Assembly (NCBI RefSeq): GCF_030813595.1
Contig: NZ_JAUSUH010000002.1
Span: forward strand, 434,001 to 498,000
Direction: 5' to 3'
Length of the DNA stretch: 64,000 nt
DNA from: Ancylobacter vacuolatus
GTDB lineage: Bacteria; Pseudomonadota; Alphaproteobacteria; Rhizobiales; Xanthobacteraceae
Part shown: positions 1 to 9,100 of the stretch, piece after piece
Layout: each line of letters opens with the position of its first letter
Numbering within the stretch: the first letter of the stretch is position 1
The notes under the pieces: model-generated
Told to the model about the DNA's origin: nothing
The model's input: the letters and a program-made list of their open reading frames with translations, nothing else
The model's database searches: none
Program-made: the position numbers and the translations under genes

Positions 1-2
1 TG

Positions 3-266
3 CACCAGCGCCCGGATGAGCGCGCCGAGATCGCGGCGCTGGCGCATGAGTGCGGGGTGGATTTTATCGGCCTGTGGCTGGAAGCGCCGGTCGAGGCGCT
101 GGCCGGCCGGGTGGAGGCGCGGCGGGGCGATGCGTCCGACGCCACGGCGGAGGTGGTGCGCTGGCAGGCCGGGCGCGAGGCCGGCCCGCTCGACTGGGCG
201 CGGCTGGATTCAACGCAAGCCCCCGCGCAGCTGCTCGCCCAGGCGCGGGCGCTGGTCGAGGGCTGA
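3..266 (+). CDS. C-terminal end of an AAA/P-loop kinase-like protein (partial)
   Basis: The open frame enters from the window edge and stops at 264-266. The visible 87 residues carry a 'GVDFIGLWLEAP' stretch followed by 'RVEARRGDASDAT', the pattern seen at the end of the ATP-binding half of bifunctional aminoglycoside phosphotransferase/ATP-binding proteins (COG0645-type P-loop kinases). The DASDAT segment and the following W are typical of that tail. The Walker A region lies outside the window, so the substrate cannot be judged. It is convergent with the next gene, with 3 bases between the stops. Confidence 0.6.
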   Translation, partial: HQRPDERAEIAALAHECGVDFIGLWLEAPVEALAGRVEARRGDASDATAEVVRWQAGREAGPLDWARLDSTQAPAQLLAQARALVEG

Positions 267-269
267 ACG

Positions 270-917
270 CTATTTCTCTGCGGCCCGGGCGCGGGCGTCC
301 GCGACCACGTCCTTGAAGCCCTGATAGTCGAGCGCGGCGGCGACCTTGAACGGGCCGACCAGATAGACCGGCGTGCCCGGCAGGCCGAGCGCCTCGGCCT
401 GTTCATTGTTGCGCTTGAGCAGGGCGCCGATGTCGCCGGCATGGGCCTTGAGGTCCTTGGCCAGCTTGCCCCGGTCGATCCCGGCCTTGGCCAGCGCCTC
501 GCTCATGCGCTCGGTGGTCAGCTTGCCCGGCAGCTTCATCAGGATCTTGTGCGCGTCGAGATATTTGTCCTGGTAGCCGGCGGCGAGCGCTAGCTGGGCG
601 GCGACCACGGAAGATTCCGCCAGGATCGGCCAGTCCTTGTAGACGAGGCGGATCTTGCCATCCTCGCTCACCAGCCGCTCCAGCTCCGGCAGCGACTTGC
701 GGCAATAGCCGCAATTATAGTCGAAGAAGGCGACGATGGTGACGTCGCCCATCGGGTTGCCGAAGGTCGGCGTCTGCGGGTCGTGCAGCAGGGCATCGAC
801 ATCGAGCGGCTTGTCCGCGCTCGGCGGCGGCGACACGTCCGGCGTCGCCGCCAGCAGCGGCAGGCACGCGCCGAACAGGGCGCCGGCGGCGGTGAGGAGC
901 AGCGCGCGGCGCTTCAT
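270..917 (-). CDS. DsbA-family thiol:disulfide oxidoreductase
   Basis: 215 residues. A signal peptide (KRR, then a hydrophobic stretch to about residue 24) indicates periplasmic export. The thioredoxin-fold active site is C69-G-Y-C72, after the strand 'VTIVAFFDYN', and the cis-proline loop is visible as 'LPGTPVYLVG'. A helical insertion between them is typical of DsbA/DsbG-like proteins. It probably oxidises or isomerises disulfides of secreted proteins; the partner is unknown. The gene stands alone, convergent with the partial gene on its left. Confidence 0.88.
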   Translation of the reverse strand: MKRRALLLTAAGALFGACLPLLAATPDVSPPPSADKPLDVDALLHDPQTPTFGNPMGDVTIVAFFDYNCGYCRKSLPELERLVSEDGKIRLVYKDWPILAESSVVAAQLALAAGYQDKYLDAHKILMKLPGKLTTERMSEALAKAGIDRGKLAKDLKAHAGDIGALLKRNNEQAEALGLPGTPVYLVGPFKVAAALDYQGFKDVVADARARAAEK

Positions 918-969
918 TGGAATGTCCCTTTACCTGTGCCGCGCCGGATTGCGGCGCCTCCGGCACGTT

Positions 970-1779
970 TCACCGTGGGCGCAGCCCATCGAGGATGAGG
1001 CGCTGCACGTTGCGCGTAGCCTCTTCGACAAAGGCCTCCTCGTCCAGCCCCCTGCCGAGCAGGGCGTCGATCTGCACCGCGAAGTCGGCATAATGCTGCG
1101 TCGTCGCCCACAGGGCGAAGATGAGGTGATGCGGGTCGATCGGCGCCAGCTTGCCTGCCGCCACCCAGCCGGCGATTACCTCGGTCTTGGCGTCGACCAG
1201 CTGCTTCAGCGCGGTTTCCAGCTCACCGCGCAGCAGCGGCGCGCCCTGCACCACCTCCAGGCAGAACAGCCGCGAGGCTTCCGGATGGGTGCGGGAGAAG
1301 CGGATCTTGCGGCTGATATAGGCGCGGATGCCCTCGACCGGGTCGGTCTCCACCTCAAGCGCGCGCAGCGGGTCCAGCCACTGGTCGAGAAGCCGGCTCA
1401 GCACCCCGACATAGACCTCTTCCTTCGAGGCGAAATAATAGAACAGATTGGTCTTCGACACGGCGGCGGTGCGGGCGATCTGCTCCACCGTGGTGCCGTG
1501 CAGGCCGTAGCGCGAGAACAGCGCCAGCCCTGCATCGAGGATAGCGGTGCGCTTCTCGGCGATGCGGCGCAGGCGATGCGGCGTCTTGGTGCGCGGGCTG
1601 TCGGGGCGCGAGGTTTCAGTGCGGGGAATTTCAGTGCGGGGAATTTCGGGGCGCGCACCGGCCGGGTCCGCCGCCAGCGCGGCGCGCGCAGCCGCCGGCC
1701 GGGTCGTGCGGCGGGGCGGAGAAACGGTGGAACGCGCGGCTGTCAACAAAAGCTCCCGCCTTGACCAGGGCCCTGACAT
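970..1779 (-). CDS. rutR: RutR-like TetR-family transcriptional regulator
   Basis: The C-terminal ~205 residues match RutR closely: HTH 'TVEQIARTAAVSKTNLFYYFASKEEVY', then 'SRLFCLEVVQGAPLL', 'KLAPIDPHHLIFALWATTQHYADF' and the end 'ILDGLRPR'. RutR senses uracil/thymine and controls pyrimidine metabolism in E. coli. The N-terminus is unusual: before the HTH there is a low-complexity Pro/Arg/Thr stretch built from a 15-bp tandem repeat. The ATG at 1779 is used here, but a TTG at 1746 with GGGAG six bases upstream is an alternative and gives a protein nearer the family's ~210 residues. No rut operon is adjacent. Confidence 0.85.
   Translation of the reverse strand: MSGPWSRRELLLTAARSTVSPPRRTTRPAAARAALAADPAGARPEIPRTEIPRTETSRPDSPRTKTPHRLRRIAEKRTAILDAGLALFSRYGLHGTTVEQIARTAAVSKTNLFYYFASKEEVYVGVLSRLLDQWLDPLRALEVETDPVEGIRAYISRKIRFSRTHPEASRLFCLEVVQGAPLLRGELETALKQLVDAKTEVIAGWVAAGKLAPIDPHHLIFALWATTQHYADFAVQIDALLGRGLDEEAFVEEATRNVQRLILDGLRPR
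1614..1646. repeat. 15-bp tandem repeat inside rutR
   Basis: TTTCAGTGCGGGGAA occurs at 1614-1628 and 1629-1643, followed by a partial unit. It is in frame and encodes the repeated E-I-P-R-T of the regulator's N-terminal tail. The unit length and the TTTC/GGAA flavour match arrays at 9759-9803 and 15171-15230. Confidence 0.85.
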
Positions 1780-1916
1780 GGCACGGAAAGGAAAGCGGCC
1801 GCAATATGCCGGGCGCCACCGTGTCGATTCGGCCGGTGGCGCGCCCCGGCGAGGACCGGCAAAAGAGACCCTGCGAAAGACCGCCTGAGAGCGACCACCC
1901 GCGAGAGACATCGACC

Positions 1917-2396
1917 ATGGCTGCGACCTATGACCGGACCTCCCGCCTGCTGCATTGGCTGGTGGCCGCCCTTGTGCTGGTGCAGTTCGCCACGGGCTGG
2001 AGCTGGGGCTACTTCCCGCGCGGCTCGGGTCCGCGCTTCGCTCTGTTCAACATCCATATCTATGCCGGCTACCTCATCCTGGCGCTGGCGATGGCGCGCA
2101 TCACCTGGCGGCTGCGCCACCCCGCGCCGCCCTTGCCACCCGGCATGGGCCGGCCGACCGAGATCGCGGCGCGGGCGACGCATGGAATGCTCTATCTGCT
2201 CATTCTGCTGCAGCCGATCCTCGGCGCGGTGACGATCACCGCCTTCGGCAAGGCGCTGGGTTGGACCGGCGCGGTGCATGTGGCGCTCGCCTATGTCATC
2301 GCCGCCATCGTGATGGCGCATGTGGCGGCGGCGCTGTGGCACCATTTCGTGCGGCGGGACGGGCTGATCCTGCGCATGCTGCCGGCCCGGCGCTGA
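1917..2396 (+). CDS. Cytochrome b561-family membrane protein
   Basis: 159 residues with four predicted membrane helices (about 11-29, 44-64, 87-108, 122-142). Conserved histidines sit at the helix positions used for haem b: H13 in 'RLLHWL', H47 in 'NIHIYAG', H89 in 'ATHGMLY' and H121/H135 later. This fits the short bacterial b561 (CybB-like) proteins that pass electrons from quinol or act on superoxide at the inner membrane. The ATG at 1917 is chosen because the protein then starts with the usual 'YDRTSRLLHW'. It is divergent from rutR, and the next gene starts 9 bases after its stop. Confidence 0.85.
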   Translation: MAATYDRTSRLLHWLVAALVLVQFATGWSWGYFPRGSGPRFALFNIHIYAGYLILALAMARITWRLRHPAPPLPPGMGRPTEIAARATHGMLYLLILLQPILGAVTITAFGKALGWTGAVHVALAYVIAAIVMAHVAAALWHHFVRRDGLILRMLPARR

Positions 2397-2405
2397 GGAC
2401 CGGCG

Positions 2406-3404
2406 ATGCCAAGCGCCCTGCGCCGCCTTCTGCCGCTGCTCGCCGTCGCTATCCTGCTGCCGCTGGCGCCCATCCGGGCGCCGGCCCAGCCGATCACCAT
2501 CACCGCGACGCCGATCGAACGCCTCGATGCCAGCGGCGCGGTGCGCTTCGGCCCGCTGGAATTTCGCGGCGGGCTGGTGCTGTCCTCCACCTCCTCGACC
2601 TTTGGCGGCCTGTCCGGCCTTGTGCTGGATGCCAAGGGGGAGGAGTTCCTCGCCGTCACCGACAAGGGATGGTGGCTGAGCGGGCGCATCGCCAGCGAGG
2701 GCGACCGACCGGTGGGCCTCACCGACGCCCGCATGGCGCCGATGATGGCCGACAATGGCAAGGCCCTGTCCGAACAGGGCCGCGGCGACGTCGAATCGCT
2801 GGTCCGCGTACCCTCCGGCCTTCTCGTCGGCATCGAGGGCGCGCAGGAGGTGTGGCTGTTTCCGGGGCCCGATCCGCTGCGGGCCTTTGGTACCAAGCTG
2901 ATTTCCGACCCCGCTCTGTCGCGGCTCGGCGGCAATCAGGGCCCGGAGACGCTGCTGGCTCCGCCCGGCGGCGTGCCGGCGGCAGTGATCGTCATCGCCG
3001 AGGAAAGCCCGGACGATCCCGCTGCCCTGCCCGGCTTCCTGTTCGCCCCGCTCGGCAAGCCCAAGCCCGTGGGGCGCTTCACCGTGGCGCGCAGCGACGA
3101 ATTCGCCGCCACCGATGCCGCGCTGGCCGATGATGGCATTGTCTATCTGCTGGAGCGCCGCTTCGACTATCTGCGCGGCGTCGCCCTGCGGCTGAGGCGC
3201 TTTCCGCTCAGCGCGCTCACGCCTGGGGCGGTGATCACCGGCGAGGTGCTGATGACCGCCAACCGGCTCGCCGCCATCGACAACATGGAAGGCCTCGCTC
3301 TGCACCGCAACGCGGCCGGCGAGCTGATCCTCACCCTCATTTCCGACGACAATTTCTCCCCGCTCCAGCGCACGCTGCTGCTGCGCTTCGCGCTGGTCGA
3401 GTAA
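2406..3404 (+). CDS. Esterase-like activity of phytase family protein
   Basis: 332 residues with an N-terminal signal peptide (hydrophobic 8-28, 'APAQP' cleavage region). The body starts with 'FRGGLVLSSTSSTFGGLSGLVLD' and 'LAVTDKGWWLSGRI', followed by blocks such as 'IDNMEGLALH' and 'LTLISDDNFSPLQRTLLLRF', as in the phytase-like esterase domain (PF13449), a predicted beta-propeller. The substrate is not known for this group. It is probably cotranscribed with the cytochrome b561 gene (9-bp gap). Confidence 0.85.
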   Translation: MPSALRRLLPLLAVAILLPLAPIRAPAQPITITATPIERLDASGAVRFGPLEFRGGLVLSSTSSTFGGLSGLVLDAKGEEFLAVTDKGWWLSGRIASEGDRPVGLTDARMAPMMADNGKALSEQGRGDVESLVRVPSGLLVGIEGAQEVWLFPGPDPLRAFGTKLISDPALSRLGGNQGPETLLAPPGGVPAAVIVIAEESPDDPAALPGFLFAPLGKPKPVGRFTVARSDEFAATDAALADDGIVYLLERRFDYLRGVALRLRRFPLSALTPGAVITGEVLMTANRLAAIDNMEGLALHRNAAGELILTLISDDNFSPLQRTLLLRFALVE

Positions 3405-3457
3405 GGGGAAGATTTCTTGAAGGGGGATCCGATCTTCGCGACCGGATCGAGGGCGCT

Positions 3458-4084
3458 TCAGCGCGCGGCGGTGTCGGCCGGGGCGCCGGTCCAGGGCTTC
3501 AGCCAGCCCATCAGCGCGCCATAGGGGATGAGCGCGAGCAGCGCGAAGCCGAATTTCACCAGGAAGTCGAAATAGGCCAGCCCCATCCACAGCGGCACGG
3601 TGATGCCGGTGGAGGCATAGGTGACGGGGAAGGACATATCCGCATCGCCGGCAAAGGCGAGCGAGAAGAACAGCGCCGTGTCGATGGCCGAGCCGAACAG
3701 GCTGCCGGCCAGGGGCGCCTGCCACCAGCTCATCCGCCGCAGGCGATTGAACACGCCGATATCGAGAAGCTGGCCGAAGAGGAACGCCGTGCCGGAGGCC
3801 AGCGCGATGCGCGGCGTCGCCAGCCAGATCGACAGCAGCACCGCCAGGGCGAAGCCGGCATAGACCACGCGCCGCGCCCCGGCCGGGCCGAAGCGGCGAT
3901 TGGTCAGGTCATTGACCAGAAAGGCCAGCGGATAGGTGAAGGCGCCCCAGGTCAGGAAATCCTGGAGGCCGAACTGCTCGACCGGGTGCTGGACAAGCAC
4001 GTTCGAGGCCGCCACCACCGCCATCATTGCGATGACGGGAAGGGCGAGCCTCTTGAACGGGATCTTGGTGCCGGCGATCGTCAT
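3458..4084 (-). CDS. VUT-family queuosine precursor transporter (YhhQ-like)
   Basis: 208 residues, highly hydrophobic, with about six membrane helices. The patterns 'ASNVLVQHPV', 'TYPLAFLVNDLTNRRFG', 'FLFGQLLDIGVFNRLRR' and 'GSAIDTALFF' are diagnostic of the VUT/YhhQ family, which imports queuosine precursors (preQ0/preQ1) across the inner membrane for tRNA modification. The start lies just after the rpmB stop with 3 bases between, so the two are probably cotranscribed. Confidence 0.85.
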   Translation of the reverse strand: MTIAGTKIPFKRLALPVIAMMAVVAASNVLVQHPVEQFGLQDFLTWGAFTYPLAFLVNDLTNRRFGPAGARRVVYAGFALAVLLSIWLATPRIALASGTAFLFGQLLDIGVFNRLRRMSWWQAPLAGSLFGSAIDTALFFSLAFAGDADMSFPVTYASTGITVPLWMGLAYFDFLVKFGFALLALIPYGALMGWLKPWTGAPADTAAR

Positions 4085-4087
4085 CGC

Positions 4088-4396
4088 TCAGGCGGCGACG
4101 GCGACGCTCGCCACAGCCACGGTCGCCTTGGCGACGGCGCGCTTGAGCTCGGCCGCCTTCGGCGACAGCTCTTCGGTGTGAGCCTTGAGCAGGAACGCAT
4201 CGAGGCCGCCGCGATGATCGACGGTCTTCAGGGCGTTGGCGCTCACGCGCAGCTTCACCGACCGCTTCAGCACATCGCTGGTGAGGGTAACGTTCACCAG
4301 GTTCGGCAGAAAGCGCCGACGGGTCTTGCGGTTGGAGTGGCTCACGCGATTGCCGGACAGAACCGCCTTCCCGGTAAGTTCGCACCGACGCGACAT
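4088..4396 (-). CDS. rpmB: 50S ribosomal protein bL28
   Basis: 102 residues starting [10 protein letters not shown], the usual alphaproteobacterial bL28 start; a longer frame would add three residues. '[19 protein letters not shown]' and '[23 protein letters not shown]' are the conserved rRNA-binding parts of the large-subunit protein. AAGGA lies about 7 bases upstream of the chosen ATG. The C-terminus is an Ala/Val-rich helix. The gene is divergent from the DUF3108 gene. Confidence 0.96.
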   Translation of the reverse strand: MSRRCELTGKAVLSGNRVSHSNRKTRRRFLPNLVNVTLTSDVLKRSVKLRVSANALKTVDHRGGLDAFLLKAHTEELSPKAAELKRAVAKATVAVASVAVAA

Positions 4397-4667
4397 CGTG
4401 GACATCCTTGTATCAAAACCGTTGCGTCGTAGGCCGTATAGTCCGCCCGACGATCCCGCATCCGGTATCCGTGGAAATTGAGAGCGCTCCTATAAGGGCC
4501 GGTCCCTGTGCCGTCAAGGCCGGGGAGCGCGAAGCCGTGCCGGCGAATGCCCGCTGGCGACTTCGTGAGGAGGCGAGTCACAGTTCCGCCGCCTTCCCCA
4601 CACATCCGAAACAAGGATAAATTCACGCTTCGGCCCTCGGGTCACGGCGATTCGGGAATCTGCCTTC

Positions 4668-5510
4668 ATGATGCGGGTGTGCCTCACGGCCTTTCTGGCG
4701 GTTGCCGTCGCGGGCGCGATGGTTGCGGACGCCCGCGCCGATGGACGGCTGGAGGCGCGCTACCGCATGTCGCTGGGCGGGCTGGAGCTCGGCCGCGCGG
4801 CGCTGCTGATCGAGGTCGACGACACCTCCTATATCGCCTCCGGCAGCGGCCGGCTCACCGGCGTGGTGCAGGCGGTTTCCTCCGGCAAGGGCACGGCCGG
4901 GGCGCGCGGCGCGGTGCGCAGCGGCGAACTGGCCCCGCGCAGCTTCGCCATGGAAGCGGTGTCCGACAAGAAGACCGAATCCATCCGGCTGGTCATGAAT
5001 GGCGGCGGCGTCACCGACATGCGGGTGGAACCGCCGGTGGTTCCGTCCCTCGACCGGGTGCCGGTGGCGGACAAGGACAAGAAGGGCATTTTCGACCCGA
5101 TGACGGCGGCGCTGGTCATGGTGCCGGGCACTGACGACCCGCTCTCGGCCAAGGCCTGCGAGCGCACGCTCTCCATTTTCGACGGTCGCCAGCGCTACGA
5201 CCTGACGCTGAGCTATGAGCGTATGGACGAGGTGAAGGCCGAGAAGGGCTATGCCGGCCCCGCCGTGGTCTGCCGCATCGCCTATCGCCCGGTCGCTGGC
5301 CACAAGCCGGGCCGCGCCGGCGTGAAATACATGATGAAGAACAAGGACATGTTCGTCTGGCTGGCGCCGGTGGCCGGCACCCGCGTGCTGGTGCCGTTCC
5401 GCGCCTCGGTGACGACGGCGATCGGCATCGCCCAATTGGAGGCGGAAGCCTTCGAGACGCGGGCCGTGGTCGGCACCCGCTCCACCCCGGCCAAGGCGGG
5501 ACTGCCGTAG
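4668..5510 (+). CDS. DUF3108 domain-containing exported protein
   Basis: 280 residues with a signal peptide (to about 'DARAD', residue 25). The mature part begins 'RLEARYRMSLGGLELGRAAL' and later has 'KKGIFDPMTAALVMVPG' and 'YDLTLSYERMD', the signature regions of DUF3108, a periplasmic beta-rich family of unknown function often found near rpmB in Rhizobiales. The last part, 'MFVWLAPVAGTRVLVPFRASVTTAIG', is also conserved. No catalytic motif is recognised. ATG at 4668 or 4671 is possible. Confidence 0.82.
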   Translation: MMRVCLTAFLAVAVAGAMVADARADGRLEARYRMSLGGLELGRAALLIEVDDTSYIASGSGRLTGVVQAVSSGKGTAGARGAVRSGELAPRSFAMEAVSDKKTESIRLVMNGGGVTDMRVEPPVVPSLDRVPVADKDKKGIFDPMTAALVMVPGTDDPLSAKACERTLSIFDGRQRYDLTLSYERMDEVKAEKGYAGPAVVCRIAYRPVAGHKPGRAGVKYMMKNKDMFVWLAPVAGTRVLVPFRASVTTAIGIAQLEAEAFETRAVVGTRSTPAKAGLP

Positions 5511-5519
5511 CGCGCCCTC

Positions 5520-6053
5520 TCAGCCGACGGCGCCAGCGATCACACGCCGCAGCGCCGCATCGCTGAAGTCTTCGAGATCGAGCAGCGCCGCATAGGCATC
5601 GCCCGTCAAGCCGAGCACCTGCGCGAAGGCCGGCTCGGTCTTCGCCCCGGCCCGGCGCCGCGCCATGACCTGCCGGCGCAAGGCCGCGCCGCCTAGGTGC
5701 AGCAGCCGCTCCTCGATGCGGAAATGCCGCCAGCCGGCCTGCTGCGCCACCGGGCAGGACGATGCGAAGACCTCGAACGGCCAGCCATGCGCGGAGAAGG
5801 ACGCCACCACCGCCCGCTCGCCGGAGCACCATTGCCGCAGGCCGAAGCATTGCTCGTGACGAAAGCCATCCCACATGAGGGTTGTGAACGACAGGGCATC
5901 CGGCGCGCAGCAGACGATGTCGATGTCGCTGGTCGGGACATCAAGGCCGAGCGGCGGCGTGCCGACGACATGCGGATCGAAGGCGGCGAGCGCCGTCAGC
6001 AGGCCCGAATGCTCCAGCGCCGTTTCGAAATCCGGTCGTGCCGCCTGTGTCAT
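5520..6053 (-). CDS. DUF4269 domain-containing protein
   Basis: 177 residues. 'VVGTPPLGLDVPTSDIDIVC' resembles a nucleotidyltransferase-fold strand with an S-D-I-D acidic pair, followed by 'GWPFEVFASSCPVAQQAGWRHFRIEERLL', typical of DUF4269 (PF14091). No biochemical role is established. The frame is open far upstream on this strand, but that part is antisense to the helicase; ATG 6053 gives the family's usual length. It is convergent with the DUF3108 gene (9 bp) and divergent from the helicase. Confidence 0.8.
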   Translation of the reverse strand: MTQAARPDFETALEHSGLLTALAAFDPHVVGTPPLGLDVPTSDIDIVCCAPDALSFTTLMWDGFRHEQCFGLRQWCSGERAVVASFSAHGWPFEVFASSCPVAQQAGWRHFRIEERLLHLGGAALRRQVMARRRAGAKTEPAFAQVLGLTGDAYAALLDLEDFSDAALRRVIAGAVG

Positions 6054-6164
6054 GATGTTCGGCCCGATGACCCGCCCCGGCATCGGGGATGAAGGACGGC
6101 TCGCCGCGGGTTGCCGCCTCGTGCTAAAAGGGCCGCCCTTCCGGCCCGACGGATCCATTGTCGT

Positions 6165-9100
6165 ATGAATATCGCCGCCCCGCCGGGGAATGCCAGTACG
6201 TCCAGGTCCCAGTCCCTTCCCCTGCCGCCCGGCCAGCGCGCGCGCGGCGTCACCGCCGTGCTCGGCCCGACCAATACCGGCAAGACCAGTTTGGCGATCG
6301 AGCGCATGCTCGGCCATTCCTCCGGGCTGATCGGCCTGCCGCTGCGCCTGCTCGCCCGCGAGGTCTATGGCAAGCTGGTGGAACGGGCCGGCGAGCACAA
6401 TGTGGCGCTGATCACCGGCGAGGAGCGGATCAAGCCGGATAATCCGCGCTTTTGGGTCGCCACGGTGGAGGCGATGCCGCGCGACCTCGACGTCGCCTTC
6501 GTGGCGCTGGACGAAATCCAGATCTCGGCCGATCTCGACCGTGGTCATGTGTTCACCGAGCGGCTGCTGAACCGGCGCGGGCGGGAGGAGACGCTGCTGC
6601 TCGGCGCCGCCACCATGCGCCCGCTGGTGGAGAAGCTGCTGCCGGGCGTGAACATTCTGGTGCGCCCGCGCCTGTCCAACCTCACCTTTGCCGGCGAGAA
6701 GAAGATCACCCGCCTGCCGCGCCGCTCGGCCATCGTCGCCTTCTCCGCCGACGAGGTCTATGCCATCGCCGAGCTGATCCGCCGCCAGCAGGGCGGGGCG
6801 GCGGTGGTGCTGGGCGCGCTCTCCCCGCGCACCCGCAACGCGCAGGTCGCGATGTACCAGAATGGCGACGTCGATTATCTCGTCGCCACCGACGCCATCG
6901 GCATGGGGCTCAATCTCGATGTCGACCATGTCGCCTTTGCCGGCGACACCAAATTCGACGGCTGGCAGTTCCGCCGGCTGAACCCGGGCGAGATGGCGCA
7001 GATCGCCGGCCGCGCCGGCCGCGCCCAGCGCGACGGCACCTTCGGCACCACCGGGCGCTGCACGCCCTTCGACGCCGAGATGGTGGAGCGGCTGGAGGCG
7101 CACGCCTTCGAGCCGCACCGCATGGCGCAATGGCGCAACAGCGTGCTCGATTTTTCCAGCATCGAGGCGCTCAACCGCTCGCTCTCCATTCCTCCCCGCG
7201 AGGAGGGGCTGACCCGCGCGCCCACCGCCGACGACGTGCTGGTGCTGGAGCGGCTGGCCGGCGACCCGGCGATCAGGCGCCTCGCCACCAGCGCCCAGGC
7301 CATCGAGCGCCTGTGGGAAGCCTGCCAGCTGCCGGACTACCGCAAGGTCTCGCCGGCCTCGCATTCCGACCTTGTGGCGACGGTCTATGACGACCTGATG
7401 CGGCGCGGACGGCTCTCCGCCGACTGGTTTAGCAAACAAGTGGCCTTGGCGGACCGAGCGGAAGGTGACATAGACACCCTGTCGGGACGTATAGCGCAGG
7501 TCCGCACCTTGACCTTCGCAGCGAACCGGCCGGATTGGCTCGACGACCCGGAACACTGGCAGGGTGTCACGCGGCGTGTGGAGGACCGGCTTTCCGATGC
7601 GCTTCACGAGCGGCTCGCCCACCGCTTCGTTGATCGCCGGACCAGCGTGCTGATGAGACGCCTGCGAGAGAACGCGATGCTCGAAACAGAAATCACCAAG
7701 ACCGGCGACGTCGTCGTTGAAGGCCACGTCATCGGGCATCTGCTCGGTTTCCAGTTCGCGGCGGACGCATCCGCCGGCGGGCCGGAGGCCAAGGCGTTGC
7801 GTGCCGCCGCGCAGAAGGCGCTGGCCGGCGAGATCGAGACGCGGGCCAACCGCCTCTCGGAGGCCGCCGACGATGCCTTCGTGCTCTCCACCGATGGCAC
7901 GCTGCGCTGGATCGGCGATCCGGTGGCCAAGCTGATTCCCGGCGAGGAGGTGCTCACCCCCCGCCTCAAGGTGATCTCCGACGAGCACCTGACCGGCCCC
8001 GCGCGCGACGCGGTGCAGGCCCGCCTCGAACTGTGGCTGAAGGCCCATATCGAGAAGCTGCTCGGCGCGCTGATCGCTCTCGGCAAGGCCGAGGACGTGG
8101 CCGGCATCGGCCGTGGCATCGCCTTCCAGCTGGTCGAATCGCTCGGCGTGCTGGAGCGCCACCGCGTGGCCGAGGAAATGAAGGCGCTGCCGCAGGAGGC
8201 CCGCGCGGTGCTGCGCGGCCATGGCGTGCGCTTCGGCGCCCACCACATCTACATTCCCACGCTGCTCAAGCCGGCGCCGCGCGCGCTGGCCGCCCAGCTC
8301 TGGGCGCTCAAGCATGGCGGGCTGCAGCAGAAGGGGCTGGACGAGCTGCCGCACCTCGCCGCCTCCGGCCGCACCTCCATTCCGGTCGATCCCGAAATCC
8401 AGAAGGGGCTCTACCGCGCCGTCGGCTTCCGCGTGGCGGGCGAGCGCGCGGTGCGGGTCGACATTCTGGAGCGCCTCGCCGACCTCATCCGCCCGGCGCT
8501 GGCCTGGCGGCCCAATGCGCCCGGCGAGAAGCCGGCGGGGGCGTTCGACGGCAATGGCTTCATCGCCACCGTCGCCATGACCTCGCTGGCCGGCTGCGCC
8601 GGCGAGGACTTCGCCTCGATCCTGCGCTCGCTCGGCTACCGCATGGAGCGCCGCCCGGCGCCAGTGGAAGCCCCGGCCGCGCCGGTGGCTGCCGCCGAGG
8701 CGCCGGTGCCGGAAGCGGCTGCGGACGCGGCTGAATCGACCGCCCCTGAGCTGCCGGTCGGCACCGATGTCGCCTTCAACCAGACGGTCGAGCCGGCGCT
8801 GGAAGAGGCGCCCGCCGCGGTGGAGGCCCCGCGCGAGGCCCTGCCGGTGGACGCCACCGTCAGCGGCGAGGTGTTCACCGACCCGGTGTTCGACCAGACC
8901 GTGGAGCCCGCGCTCGACGGCGATGCCGCGCCAGCCCCCGTGGCGGCGCTGCCGGAAGCCACCGATGTCGCCTTCGACCAGACAGTCGAGCCGGCGCTGG
9001 AAGAGGCGACCGCCGAGGTGGAGGCCCCGCGCGAGGCCCTGCCGGTGGACGCCATCGCCAGCGGCGAGGTGCTCACCGATCCGGTGTTCGACCAGACGGT